Shown here: one piece after another, positions 8,001 through 16,532 of the stretch | Layout: each line of letters opens with the position of its first letter | How positions within the stretch are numbered: the stretch's first letter is position 1 | Assembly: GCA_019058315.1 (NCBI GenBank) | Contig: JAHPZH010000003.1 | Coordinates: 103,669-167,668 of the forward strand | From: Candidatus Helarchaeota archaeon | GTDB lineage: Archaea; Asgardarchaeota; Lokiarchaeia; Helarchaeales; RDOG01 | Direction of reading: 5' to 3' | Length of the DNA stretch: 64,000 nt | The notes under the pieces: model-generated | What the model saw: the letters and a program-made list of their open reading frames with translations, nothing else | Databases searched by the model: none | What the model was told of the DNA's origin: nothing | Position numbers and translations under genes: made by a program

Positions 8001-9224
8001 ATGGGTGAGAAGTTATTAGTAACTGGAAATCATGCAGCTGCACATGCATGTAAAGATGCGAGAGTCCAAGTAGTAGCGGCATATCCAATAACCCCACAGA
8101 GTCCTGTTACAGAAAAGATTTCTGAATTTATAGCAGAGAAAAAAATGAAGGCACAATATATTTGTGTTGAATCCGAACATAGTGCAATCAGTGTTTGTAT
8201 TGCAGCTAGTACCACTGGTGCAAGGGTATTTACAGCATCTTCAGCTAATGGATTATGTTTGATGCATGAACAATTACATTGGGCTGCAGGGTCCAGACTA
8301 CCTATCGTTCTCGCAGCAGTTAATCGTGCTCCAGCAGCTCCTTGGAATGTATGGACTGATGAACAAGATTCAATTAGTCAGAGAGATACTGGTTGGATTC
8401 AATTATACTGTGAAGATAACCAAGAAATATATGATACTGTTCTCCAAGCATATAGAATTGCTGAAGATCCAAGGGTATATGCACCAGTGATGGTTTGTTA
8501 TGACGGATATATTCTATCTCATACAATAATGCCAGTCGAAACAATTGATCAAAAACAGATTGATGATTTTTTACCTCCATATAAACCGCATACAATCTTA
8601 GATCCAAAAGATCCTCGTGTTATTAATCTTGTAACCTTCCCATGGATTCGTCATGATGTTGATAAACCAGGAATAGAAAAATTTGGAGCATACCCTGAAA
8701 TAAGATTTGGACTTCAAAAATCATTACTTAATGCAGTAGACGTTATTAAGGAGATAGATGCAGATTTTGGTAGTCGGTTTGGTAGAAATTATGGAATTTA
8801 TAAAGAATATAGGTGTGAAGATGCCGATTTAGTAATAATGGGATTAGGCACACTCATTTGTGAAGCTCAAATTTCTGCAGATATGTTAAGAGAAGAAGGA
8901 TATAAAGTAGGAGTGTTGAGTCTAAAGCTATTTCGTCCTTTTCCAAGACAAGATTTAATTAAATTTGCTTCAAGAGAAAATATCAAGGCATTTGCTGTTT
9001 TTGATAGGAATCTAAGCTATGGCTATGAAGGAGCTTTATGTTCTGATTTTAAAGCCACACTTTTTACTGGTCATATCGATAAACCAGTTCATAATTATGT
9101 TGCTGGAATAGGGGGAAGGGATGTAACTGCCCAACAAATTGTAGATGCAACTAGAAAAAGTTGCAAAGCCCTTGAAAAAAATCAGATTGATAAGGAGTTA
9201 GAATGGATTAATGTCTTTCCTTGA
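8001..9224 (+). CDS. porA: 2-oxoacid (pyruvate):ferredoxin oxidoreductase, alpha subunit
   Basis: The 407-residue alpha subunit carries the pyrimidine-binding and transketolase C-terminal-like domains. AAYPITPQSPVTEKI near the N-terminus and the APWNVWTDEQDSISQRDTGWIQ segment match the pyruvate-type rather than the 2-oxoglutarate-type enzymes. Length is normal for PorA. The start has AAGGAG eight bases upstream, inside the 3' end of porD, so translation is probably coupled. The substrate pyruvate is inferred from sequence similarity; branched 2-oxoacids cannot be ruled out. Confidence 0.95.
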   Translation: MGEKLLVTGNHAAAHACKDARVQVVAAYPITPQSPVTEKISEFIAEKKMKAQYICVESEHSAISVCIAASTTGARVFTASSANGLCLMHEQLHWAAGSRLPIVLAAVNRAPAAPWNVWTDEQDSISQRDTGWIQLYCEDNQEIYDTVLQAYRIAEDPRVYAPVMVCYDGYILSHTIMPVETIDQKQIDDFLPPYKPHTILDPKDPRVINLVTFPWIRHDVDKPGIEKFGAYPEIRFGLQKSLLNAVDVIKEIDADFGSRFGRNYGIYKEYRCEDADLVIMGLGTLICEAQISADMLREEGYKVGVLSLKLFRPFPRQDLIKFASRENIKAFAVFDRNLSYGYEGALCSDFKATLFTGHIDKPVHNYVAGIGGRDVTAQQIVDATRKSCKALEKNQIDKELEWINVFP

Positions 9225-9233
9225 GGTGAAAAT

Positions 9234-10148
9234 ATGGCCGAAAAAATAACGATTAAAGATATTCCAGACGAAGAATACATATATCCAGGAACTAGGGCGT
9301 GCTCAGGTTGTGCCTTATCTTTAGCTTATCGACATGCGTTGAAAGCTCTCCATTCAGATGGGGGAGAAATTATTGTAACTGTTCCTGCATCATGTTGTAC
9401 TGTATTACATGGAATGTATCCTGTTACATCAGTTAAATTTCCAATGTTAAATTGTGCATTTGAAACCACTGCGGCTACTGCTTCCGGAATTAAAGCAGCT
9501 CTTAAAGCTCAAGGAAAAGAAGATATAATTGTAGTAGGATGGGCAGGAGACGGAGGTACAGCGGATATAGGGATTCAAGCCCTAAGTGGTGCTGCAGAAC
9601 GTGAAACGGATTTTATTTATGTATGTTATGACAATGAAGCATATCAAAACACTGGAATGCAGAGAAGCTCACAAACTCCATTTAAAGGTTTTACAACTAC
9701 AACACCAATAGGAAAAATGGAACAAAAAAAGAATGTTCCCGCAATAATGGCAGCTCATGGCATCCCTTATGTTGCGACAGCCAATCCAAGTTATCCATTT
9801 GATTTATTTAAAAAATTTAAAAAAGCAAAAGAAATGAAAGGAGCAACTCGTTATATCCATATAATTAGCCCATGTCCACCAGGTTGGGGATTTGATACAA
9901 AAGATCTAATAAAAATTGGAAAATTGGCAACTGAAACAGGGATATTTACCCTCTATGAAATAATTAATGGAGATTTCCAATTAACAGGAGTTAGTAAATT
10001 AATCGCAGAAGGACGAAAAAAACGTTTACCAGTTAAAGAATATATAAAGGCTCAAAGAAGATTTAGATTTCTCACAGAGAAAGATATTGAATTAATTCAG
10101 AAAAATATTGATGAAAAATACAAAGAATATTCTAATAAAATCATGTAA
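9234..10148 (+). CDS. porB: 2-oxoacid (pyruvate):ferredoxin oxidoreductase, beta (TPP-binding) subunit
   Basis: The 304-residue beta subunit binds thiamine diphosphate and an Fe-S cluster. The TPP motif is visible as GWAGDGGTADIGIQALSGAAER with the downstream Asn/Tyr of YDNEAYQNTG. Cysteines near the N-terminus (RACSGCALS), CC at PASCCTVLHG and C in SPCPPGW are the expected cluster ligands. GAGGTG lies six bases before the ATG. It is the last gene of the por operon; a T-rich stretch after 10148 may serve as terminator. Confidence 0.95.
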   Translation: MAEKITIKDIPDEEYIYPGTRACSGCALSLAYRHALKALHSDGGEIIVTVPASCCTVLHGMYPVTSVKFPMLNCAFETTAATASGIKAALKAQGKEDIIVVGWAGDGGTADIGIQALSGAAERETDFIYVCYDNEAYQNTGMQRSSQTPFKGFTTTTPIGKMEQKKNVPAIMAAHGIPYVATANPSYPFDLFKKFKKAKEMKGATRYIHIISPCPPGWGFDTKDLIKIGKLATETGIFTLYEIINGDFQLTGVSKLIAEGRKKRLPVKEYIKAQRRFRFLTEKDIELIQKNIDEKYKEYSNKIM

Positions 10149-10325
10149 ATTTTTTGAAAAAATGTAATTTTATTAAAAACTCTATTTTTTTCAACCTAAT
10201 TGAAATTCCTTTTTAAAATTAATTATAGTAAAAACTTATAAAACATATCTATCATGTTTTTTTAATAAGTTCTTAATTTAATAAATATAAAAAGAACTTG
10301 TAAATTAATTGAGGTGGTTAGAGAA

Positions 10326-10556
10326 TTGAAACAACCTGAAACAGAGATAACAAACTCGGTATCCTATGATTTGGCAAATGTAGGTAAATTTGTTTTATAT
10401 CTATCGGTAGCTATTTCACTATCTATTACATTAATACTCTGTGGACTAGCTTTAATTAGATTTCTAGATTTCTATAATTCAGATTTAGTAACTTTTAGTC
10501 AAATAGTGGATATATATGCAAAAATTGAAGTATTAAAAATAGCTGGAATAATTTAA
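10326..10556 (+). CDS. Small single-pass membrane protein, unknown function
   Basis: The protein of about 76 residues has one strong hydrophobic helix (VLYLSVAISLSITLILCGLALI) flanked by a polar N-terminus (KQPETEITNS) and an amphipathic tail. A frame beginning at GTG 10314 exists, but GAGGTGG at 10311-10317 is best read as the SD for TTG at 10326, about eight bases downstream, so I use the shorter form. It is not recognised. It stands alone between the por operon and a radical SAM gene, both on the same strand. Confidence 0.5.
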   Translation: MKQPETEITNSVSYDLANVGKFVLYLSVAISLSITLILCGLALIRFLDFYNSDLVTFSQIVDIYAKIEVLKIAGII

Positions 10557-10624
10557 GTAAACATTTCATTTTTTTTTTAATTTAAAATATTTATTTTTTA
10601 TACAATTAAAATAATCAAGATACT

Positions 10625-11659
10625 ATGAGTTTTAACATTCAAACAATTCTCTTTGAGCTAACAAAATCATGTAATTTAAATTGCAAACATTGTTACACAA
10701 TTGATTTTGAAAATCATAGAGATTCAATATCAGAAGTTTTATCATTAAATCAAGTAAAGCTCATTTTAAATAGAGTAAAGCAATATAATATTAAAAATAT
10801 CGTTTTATCTGGAGGGGAGCCGTTTCTACGAAAAGATATATTTGAAATTATAGATATTGCAGGAAATTTTGGTTTTGAATCCATAGTAATTAATACTAAT
10901 GGTATTTTATTAAATGATCTAAGAATAATCAATCAAATTAAAACACGATTAGATCTTATTACAGCTATAGTTATTAGTTTTGATGGGGCAACTAGTCAAA
11001 CTCACGATTTTATTAGAGGAAAGGGACAATTTGATAAACTTATAAAAATCTTAGAAAAAATTTATTCTTACGATCTCCCTTTAGGACTAAATGTCACCAT
11101 TGGAAATTGGAATTTCCATGAATTGAATGATTTTTTTAATATTTATGATAAATTTAATGCGTTTTATATGAATTTTGGGTTGTTTATCCCTATTGGAAAT
11201 GGAATAAAAATCAAAGAACAAATATTATCTCCAAAAAAAATTGCAGAATTGATTCATATGACAGCAGAAAAAAGATTAACTGGTTATAATGTCGATCTTT
11301 GTTCTTTCCCTTATTCCAAGTTAATAAATAAAGATATTTCAGGATATTGTTGTAATATTTTTACGGATTTTATTACAGTTACAGCTCAAGGGAATGTTAT
11401 TCCTTGCATAATGTATGATTTTAATTGCGGTTCTTTACTAGAACCAGATATAAATATCAAAGAAATTCTAAATCATCCATTAGCTCAAACATTTCGTGAT
11501 CCATCCAAATTAAAGAAAAAAATGAAAGGTAAATGCACAGATTGTTCTGAATTTAATACTTGCAAGGGTGGTTGTAAATTATTAGCCTTATCATTAAAAA
11601 ATGATATGTTTGAATCAGATCCACTATGTCCTATAAAATATTTGCTAAATTTGGAATAA
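10625..11659 (+). CDS. Radical SAM/SPASM-domain protein
   Basis: This 344-residue enzyme has the radical SAM cluster motif CNLNCKHC near residue 16, the GGEP motif (LSGGEPFLRKD) for SAM binding, and a C-terminal SPASM region with cysteines in GYCCN, IPCIMYDFNCGS and CTDCSEFNTCKGGC. This layout is shared by peptide maturases (PqqE/MftC-like) and by haem-pathway enzymes AhbC/AhbD. No precursor peptide is obvious beside it, and the 76-residue membrane protein upstream is an unlikely substrate. It probably carries auxiliary 4Fe-4S clusters. The reaction is unknown. Confidence 0.88.
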   Translation: MSFNIQTILFELTKSCNLNCKHCYTIDFENHRDSISEVLSLNQVKLILNRVKQYNIKNIVLSGGEPFLRKDIFEIIDIAGNFGFESIVINTNGILLNDLRIINQIKTRLDLITAIVISFDGATSQTHDFIRGKGQFDKLIKILEKIYSYDLPLGLNVTIGNWNFHELNDFFNIYDKFNAFYMNFGLFIPIGNGIKIKEQILSPKKIAELIHMTAEKRLTGYNVDLCSFPYSKLINKDISGYCCNIFTDFITVTAQGNVIPCIMYDFNCGSLLEPDINIKEILNHPLAQTFRDPSKLKKKMKGKCTDCSEFNTCKGGCKLLALSLKNDMFESDPLCPIKYLLNLE

Positions 11660-11699
11660 TAATGCTTACAGAAATAAGAAAATATAACATTATGATATT

Positions 11700-11733
11700 C
11701 TTAAAAAAAAAAATGTTAAAATTAATTTTTTTT
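11700..11733. terminator. A/T-run region between convergent genes, likely bidirectional terminator
   Basis: Between the convergent radical SAM gene and the propeller gene there is an 11-base A run (about 11703-11713) followed by an 8-base T run (about 11726-11733). Archaeal RNA polymerase terminates on T-rich tracts on the non-template strand. This arrangement offers a T tract to both transcripts. Inference from composition only. Confidence 0.4.
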
Positions 11734-13204
11734 ATGAAGATTTTACTTTTCGATAATAGAAAAGAACTGCAATAGCTGCTGCAACACCTATCAGAGGTAA
11801 AATAATAAATAACGCGAGCATCGTATTGTCTTCGGGTATTAAAAGCAATATAAGAGGATTTATAGCTCCTTTTTTATGTTCTGTAGTAGGTCCATTAAAA
11901 ATCCTGCAAAAAACACCTCGAGCTGATCCATCTTGATCCATACTATCCCAAGATATTATAAATGAGGTGTTACCATAACAACATACAGAAGGACGCTGTT
12001 GATCATTAGTTGTAATCTTATTCACTAGGATATCATCTGTTTGATTAACACCCGTTAAATTGAATAGTTTCGCGAAAATTCCCCATCCACTTCCATCTTG
12101 ACCATTGCTTTCCCAAGCGACAACAAAAGAGCCATTGTCAAAACAATCAATATCTGGATTTTGTTTACTGCTCGTTATATTTGTATTAACTCTTATTTCT
12201 CCGGTTAGAGGAGTGCCATTGTAATTAAAAATTCGGACACCAATACCATCAATATCTCCTGGAACGTCACCCTGCCAAGTTACTATGAAAGTATCATTAC
12301 CAAAACAACAAACTCTGTGATAAAAATCAAAATTTGAATTGGGTTCATTCACCAAAATATCATCAGTCTGGTTATGTCCGGTTGAGTTAAAGACCTTGGC
12401 ATAAATATCATAATCACCATCTTGATCGCTACACCAAGTAACAATAAAAGAGCCGTTATTGAAACAACCTACGGAGGGGAATTTTTGATTACTTGTCTTA
12501 TTCGTATTTACCATGATATCATCCGTTCTATTATCACCAGTTGCATTGAAAATCTTGACATATATATCATCGTCACTTGAAGTTGTATCGTGTTCCCAAG
12601 CTATTACAAAAGAGCCATTATTAAAACAATCAATGGATGAAGGATATTGATCATCGGTGGTATTTGTATTTACTATGATATGGTCAGTTTGAGCTTGTCC
12701 TGTTGAGTTAAAAATTCTAGTGATAACCCCATAGTAACTCATTTCATCTTCACCAAGACTTGACCAAGTTATCACGTTTGTTTCTTCGGAATTGTAAGAA
12801 ATTGAAGGTGTTATTTGAGAACCACCCGTATATTGGTCATTAACTAAAATATCATTTGTTAAATTCATTCCCTTTGAATCGAAGTTTTTAAGATAAATAC
12901 CATTTGTATCTCCTGAACCATTACCACGCCAGACTACTGTAAAGGCACCACTCGAATTGCAACTAACATCTGCAGTCCATTGCTCGCCCGAGATAAACGT
13001 ATTAACTTGTATTTCATCTCCTTTTGTTATTTCAATGGCTTTTGGTGTTAGTTCTTTGACATAGTTTTTTGAATCAATTGTTTGGGAAAGTAAACACGTG
13101 TAACTTTGCAGAGAATTTTGAACTTGAATCGTTGAAAGTAGACCTATCGTAATTAATAAAATTATATATGCAATTTTAGTCTTTTTTACCAATTTATCTC
13201 TCAC
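11732..13204 (-). CDS. Secreted, membrane-anchored seven-repeat beta-propeller protein
   Basis: This 490-residue surface protein has an N-terminal hydrophobic signal segment (IAYIILLITIGLLSTI) and a C-terminal helix (ALFIILPLIGVAAAIAVLFYY) followed by a short basic tail. Between them I count seven repeats of about 55 residues with the pattern NGSFVVAWxSxxxDG...IxxKxFNxTG..xTDDILVN. The count matches a seven-bladed propeller. Many N-x-S/T sequons suggest N-glycosylation. Similar repeats occur in extracellular adhesin-like proteins of bacteria and archaea. A binding or surface role is likely; the ligand is unknown. Confidence 0.82.
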   Translation of the reverse strand: MRDKLVKKTKIAYIILLITIGLLSTIQVQNSLQSYTCLLSQTIDSKNYVKELTPKAIEITKGDEIQVNTFISGEQWTADVSCNSSGAFTVVWRGNGSGDTNGIYLKNFDSKGMNLTNDILVNDQYTGGSQITPSISYNSEETNVITWSSLGEDEMSYYGVITRIFNSTGQAQTDHIIVNTNTTDDQYPSSIDCFNNGSFVIAWEHDTTSSDDDIYVKIFNATGDNRTDDIMVNTNKTSNQKFPSVGCFNNGSFIVTWCSDQDGDYDIYAKVFNSTGHNQTDDILVNEPNSNFDFYHRVCCFGNDTFIVTWQGDVPGDIDGIGVRIFNYNGTPLTGEIRVNTNITSSKQNPDIDCFDNGSFVVAWESNGQDGSGWGIFAKLFNLTGVNQTDDILVNKITTNDQQRPSVCCYGNTSFIISWDSMDQDGSARGVFCRIFNGPTTEHKKGAINPLILLLIPEDNTMLALFIILPLIGVAAAIAVLFYYRKVKSS

Positions 13205-13281
13205 CTATAGTTATATCTGAGAGATTTTTTTTTCATTCTCAAATATTTAAATCTTGTGTTGAATGATTTCAAAAGGGAATA

Positions 13282-13665
13282 TTATTTATTATCTATTAGT
13301 TCATTTAATTTCTTTTGACGAAATTTTTTAAATTTTGAAGGTTTAATAGATTTTATTGCAATTAAAGGGTTATTCTTAGGCAATCCATGTGGTAAAATAA
13401 ATTCCTCATTCTCTAATTTTAATAAATATTTTTTGGCATCCTTGAATAAAGAATACTTGCCATTCTTACTGGTATTTAGGTCTTTTTTTTCCCTATAATA
13501 GTCAAAGGTACTCCATTTTTCTTTGCTACGTGCCCATACAATTAAATAATTTCTATCCTTTGGAATTAAGGTATATTTGGTAATTTTTTGGTTTGTTTTT
13601 AGTAAAATGCTAATTAAATTCTCTGATTCCCAATATACAAATTCACCTTTCTGTAATTCTTCCAA
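13282..13665 (-). CDS. Hypothetical cytoplasmic protein
   Basis: This 127-residue, mixed alpha/beta, basic protein has no cysteine or membrane segment. Aromatic-rich stretches (YWESENLIS, YLIVWARSKEKW) suggest a folded core, and the C-terminus is Lys-rich. It begins at TTG three bases after the stop of the upstream gene on the same strand, so the two are very likely co-transcribed and translationally coupled. I do not recognise the family. Confidence 0.6.
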   Translation of the reverse strand: MEELQKGEFVYWESENLISILLKTNQKITKYTLIPKDRNYLIVWARSKEKWSTFDYYREKKDLNTSKNGKYSLFKDAKKYLLKLENEEFILPHGLPKNNPLIAIKSIKPSKFKKFRQKKLNELIDNK

Positions 13666-13668
13666 GGC

Positions 13669-14049
13669 TTACCACTTGAATATAAATTCATCAACTTCAA
13701 GAATATCATTGATTTTGATCTTAATTTTAGCAATACTTTCAAGGGCATGTTCATCTTCGGAAAATGTGTGAGAGCTATACCGTTCCATTGTGCAAGTGGT
13801 GGATATTTCAAAAATTCCTTTTTCTAATTCCTTTATAGAATTTACCTTTATCTCTTTAAGAACCCAAGAGGATTCGACGCCCCACCATATATTATATCCT
13901 TTTAATGATTTTAATTTGTTATTAAATTCTTCCTTTGTTATTTTTTTATTGAATAATTTTTGGTATAACTCCATTCCCTCATCTTCGTCTTTTTGAAGCT
14001 CTTTTTTTATTATCTTTTTGATAGTTTTTTCTGTAAATTTTTCTTTCAT
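13669..14049 (-). CDS. Hypothetical cytoplasmic protein
   Basis: This 126-residue protein has a helical, Lys/Glu-rich N-terminal half (KKIIKKELQKDEDEG) and a beta-rich second half (IFEISTTCTMERYSSHTFSEDEH, then IKIKINDILEVDEFIFKW). It starts at ATG and forms a two-gene unit with the 127-residue gene downstream. The beta-rich half resembles small ligand-binding or stress-type folds only in general terms. No family is recognised. Confidence 0.6.
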   Translation of the reverse strand: MKEKFTEKTIKKIIKKELQKDEDEGMELYQKLFNKKITKEEFNNKLKSLKGYNIWWGVESSWVLKEIKVNSIKELEKGIFEISTTCTMERYSSHTFSEDEHALESIAKIKIKINDILEVDEFIFKW

Positions 14050-14144
14050 TTCTTCAACTCGAAAAATATCTTAATTTTCCTAAAATTTTAAAGTTTTGTC
14101 TAATTTGTTATCATATAAAATTTAAATCATGGAAAGAAAAAAAG

Positions 14145-14876
14145 ATGGAAGTAATTCCAAAATATGCTGCTAGTGTAATTCTGATTCGTAATTTTAAAGA
14201 GAAAGGAGATAAGTTTTTTGAAGTCCTGTTGATTAAAAGGTCAGAAACGATGAAATTTCTAGGAGGATTTCATGCTTTTCCTGGAGGGAAAATAAAGGAA
14301 GATGATTATATTGAAAAAAATTTAGAAAGATGTAGGGGATTGAGTATAGATCAAGCTTATGATATCTTATATAATCAAAATACCTCTTTTAAAGAAAAAA
14401 AAATTGCATTAAGTTGCTGGATTGCTGCTATTCGTGAAGTTTTTGAAGAAGTTGGCATTTTAATCGCATACAAGGATAACAAGTTAATTGATTTGTCTAA
14501 TAAAAGTAAAATAAACAAATTTCAAGAATATAGAGGTAATTTAATAAAAAATGAAATTTCCATGTTGGAAATAATGGAAACAGAAGATCTATTTTATGCA
14601 GTTGATAAACTCCATTATTTTCGTCATTTTATCACTCCACCATTTGCCCCAATTAGATTTGATACACGATTTTTTCTCACTAAATTACCCGACGGTCAAC
14701 AAGGAATAGACCCAGATAATAAAGAAATTGTTGATTATGAATGGCTAACACCAAAAAATTCTTTGAAAAAATATAGAAAAAAAGAGATTAAAATCATTCC
14801 ACCACAATATGCTTGTTTAAGAGGTTTAATGAACAGAGATCAAATTCGAGAACTTGAAAAATGCGATCTTATTTAG
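14145..14876 (+). CDS. Nudix hydrolase, NUDT19/NUDT7-like with split Nudix box
   Basis: This 243-residue Nudix protein begins its Nudix box at FPGGKIKEDD (about residue 45) and, after an insertion of about 40 residues, completes it with AAIREVFEEVGILI, carrying the catalytic RExxEE. An insertion inside the box is typical of eukaryotic NUDT19/RP2p and related acyl-CoA diphosphatases. By family, it may cleave CoA esters or other nucleoside diphosphates in a Mg-dependent way. The N-terminus (KYAASVILIR) is a normal Nudix first strand. The substrate is inferred, not shown. Confidence 0.88.
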   Translation: MEVIPKYAASVILIRNFKEKGDKFFEVLLIKRSETMKFLGGFHAFPGGKIKEDDYIEKNLERCRGLSIDQAYDILYNQNTSFKEKKIALSCWIAAIREVFEEVGILIAYKDNKLIDLSNKSKINKFQEYRGNLIKNEISMLEIMETEDLFYAVDKLHYFRHFITPPFAPIRFDTRFFLTKLPDGQQGIDPDNKEIVDYEWLTPKNSLKKYRKKEIKIIPPQYACLRGLMNRDQIRELEKCDLI

Positions 14877-14984
14877 ACCTAGATAACATAAAAAAAATAT
14901 ACATTTTTCATAAAAGATCGAATTTATTGATCAAAATTAGATGATTTTACTATTTGATCCAATAAAAGGGAAAGGTCAAAGTTA

Positions 14985-15308
14985 ATGATTTGGTTAATAC
15001 TCAGCTTTCTATTTGTATATGGATTTATGCTTTGTATGTATTATGGCATGCAACATCTAAAAACCACAAAAAATGACATTCAAACTTCTTTTAAATCTAA
15101 TGTTGAGAAAGGTGTCCCATTAGAAGCTGTAGGTAGGCTTTACTCTGATTCGATCAATATTCCAATTCTTGATGATACCCTAAATAACCAACATAATCGA
15201 AATCTTGAAAATCCTCAAAACAAAGAAATGATAATTTGCAGAGCATGTTCCAGATCTATACCAGTAGATTCAAAGTTTTGCATTTATTGTGGTTCAAAAT
15301 TATTTTAA
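14985..15308 (+). CDS. Membrane-anchored zinc-ribbon protein
   Basis: The 107-residue protein has one N-terminal transmembrane helix (WLILSFLFVYGFMLCMYYGM), a polar linker of about 50 residues and a C-terminal zinc ribbon CRACSRSIPVDSKFCIYCG (CxxC-x12-CxxC). The ribbon closely resembles the last ribbon of the RING-like proteins at 37.6-39.3 kb (CIKCKKFIPIDANFCIYCG). It probably sits in the membrane with the ribbon in the cytoplasm as an interaction module. Function unknown. The ATG start follows GGGAAAGG. Confidence 0.7.
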   Translation: MIWLILSFLFVYGFMLCMYYGMQHLKTTKNDIQTSFKSNVEKGVPLEAVGRLYSDSINIPILDDTLNNQHNRNLENPQNKEMIICRACSRSIPVDSKFCIYCGSKLF

Positions 15309-15522
15309 AATTAAAACTCTCTATTTTTTTTATAATATTGGCGCTAATTTTTATTGAAATAATGGGATATTTGTAAAAATAAATTACTTTTTACTCAAAA
15401 GTCGTAAATAGCTGCTGATTAAAAAAATATTTAAATTATCTATATAAAATTAGATTTAAATTTGAATTAAAACTAATTATCATACCATTAATTAAAAAAT
15501 TAGGAAACGATGTGAGTTTCTT

Positions 15523-16122
15523 ATGTCTGATGAGATAGAAATAGAATCATTAAAGAAGATGTCTAAAGATCTTTACAATCAGAACCAGAAATTAAAGCAA
15601 GAAATCAAGGCGCTTCAAGAACAGATTTATAGTATTTTTTCACAATATAAAATGGTTACAGGAAAGACCCTTGAATCAGCATTGGACTGCGCTAAAATTG
15701 CAGATGAGTTAGTTGATGGAGCTAAAGAAGAATTATTAATTATTACTCCTGTTATTGATAAAAAATATGTAGGCAAAATATTTGACAAGGTCAATAAAAA
15801 AGTAAATGTAATGATAGTAACATCCGAAATGGATCAATTGAAAACTAAAGACCTTAAACAATATATAGAAAATTTGAAAGCGATTAAATCAAATGAATTG
15901 ATAAAGAGTTTTACAAATCCTACAACAAGGTCCTTTATAATTATTAAAGATAAAGAACGAGCGTTAGTTTCTAGTGGAGCCTTAGCTGAGATGGTGATGA
16001 CTTTAACGCAGAATATAGGATTTATGTTAACAAATAAGAATGATTTAAATACATTACTCAGGTTTTTTAAACAACATCTTCCTAGGTTTGTAAAAGTTGA
16101 TTTAATACCGGTGACAGACTAA
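15523..16122 (+). CDS. Coiled-coil protein with PLD-like/TrmB-C-like domain
   Basis: The 199-residue protein has an N-terminal coiled coil (about residues 5-45) followed by an alpha/beta domain with GAKEELLIITPVIDKKYVGKIFD, then VNVMIVTSEM and RSFIIIKDKERALVSSGAL. This pattern is that of the phospholipase-D-like fold used as a ligand-binding domain in TrmB regulators. The catalytic HKD motifs are absent and there is no winged helix, so it is likely a non-catalytic sensor or scaffold. It converges with the longin-like gene on the opposite strand, with an 7-base gap. Confidence 0.62.
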   Translation: MSDEIEIESLKKMSKDLYNQNQKLKQEIKALQEQIYSIFSQYKMVTGKTLESALDCAKIADELVDGAKEELLIITPVIDKKYVGKIFDKVNKKVNVMIVTSEMDQLKTKDLKQYIENLKAIKSNELIKSFTNPTTRSFIIIKDKERALVSSGALAEMVMTLTQNIGFMLTNKNDLNTLLRFFKQHLPRFVKVDLIPVTD

Positions 16123-16129
16123 AAATAGA

Positions 16130-16519
16130 TTATTTTCGGGAAACTTTTCTCATTTTATCAAATGTTTCAGCTAAAATATTTACTAAATTAGGATTCTCTA
16201 CATTTTTTAAAATATTTCCTGCAGCTCCTTTGAGTATATCTTTGAAATTTAGAGGATTTTCGTCCTTCCTTAATAATAAAGCCACTATATGGTTTGGAAT
16301 CCCAATATAGTTCTCTCCCTCAAGTCCCGAATAAAAGCTTGAGATTTTCATATTAGGTTGTGTAGTAACTGCAAAAGATGGTTCATTAGATTGTAATCGA
16401 TGAGTTGAATAAATCGACATCAATAATCGTTCTGTTACTTTATATCTCTTTGGATATTGGGCTATTAAAGATGTCCCAATTTCATTATCCCATTTTAATA
16501 GGATGATTCCTAGTGGCAT
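16130..16519 (-). CDS. Stand-alone longin/roadblock-like domain protein
   Basis: The 129-residue protein begins MPLGIILLKWDNEIGTSLIAQYP, a pattern repeated in the N-terminal domain of the protein encoded at 19889-20980 (ISVIKWDKKYGMRVEAQYP). Strand/helix order (first strands, helix with IYSTHR, strands with ISSFYSG, then IVALLLRKDENP) fits a longin/roadblock-type fold; in Asgard archaea such domains regulate or bind small GTPases. Its SD, AAGGAGAT, is embedded in the end of the upstream coiled-coil gene (13-base gap), so the two are one operon. Fold assignment is by pattern and needs a profile or structure comparison. Confidence 0.65.
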   Translation of the reverse strand: MPLGIILLKWDNEIGTSLIAQYPKRYKVTERLLMSIYSTHRLQSNEPSFAVTTQPNMKISSFYSGLEGENYIGIPNHIVALLLRKDENPLNFKDILKGAAGNILKNVENPNLVNILAETFDKMRKVSRK

Positions 16520-16532
16520 AATTTTATCTCCT

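Noticed and set aside
8266-8607. Extra frames on both strands inside porA
   Set aside because: Shadows of a strongly conserved gene.
13614-13811. 65-codon minus-strand frame overlapping two hypothetical genes
   Set aside because: It overlaps two better frames on the same strand and has no independent SD; treated as a shadow.
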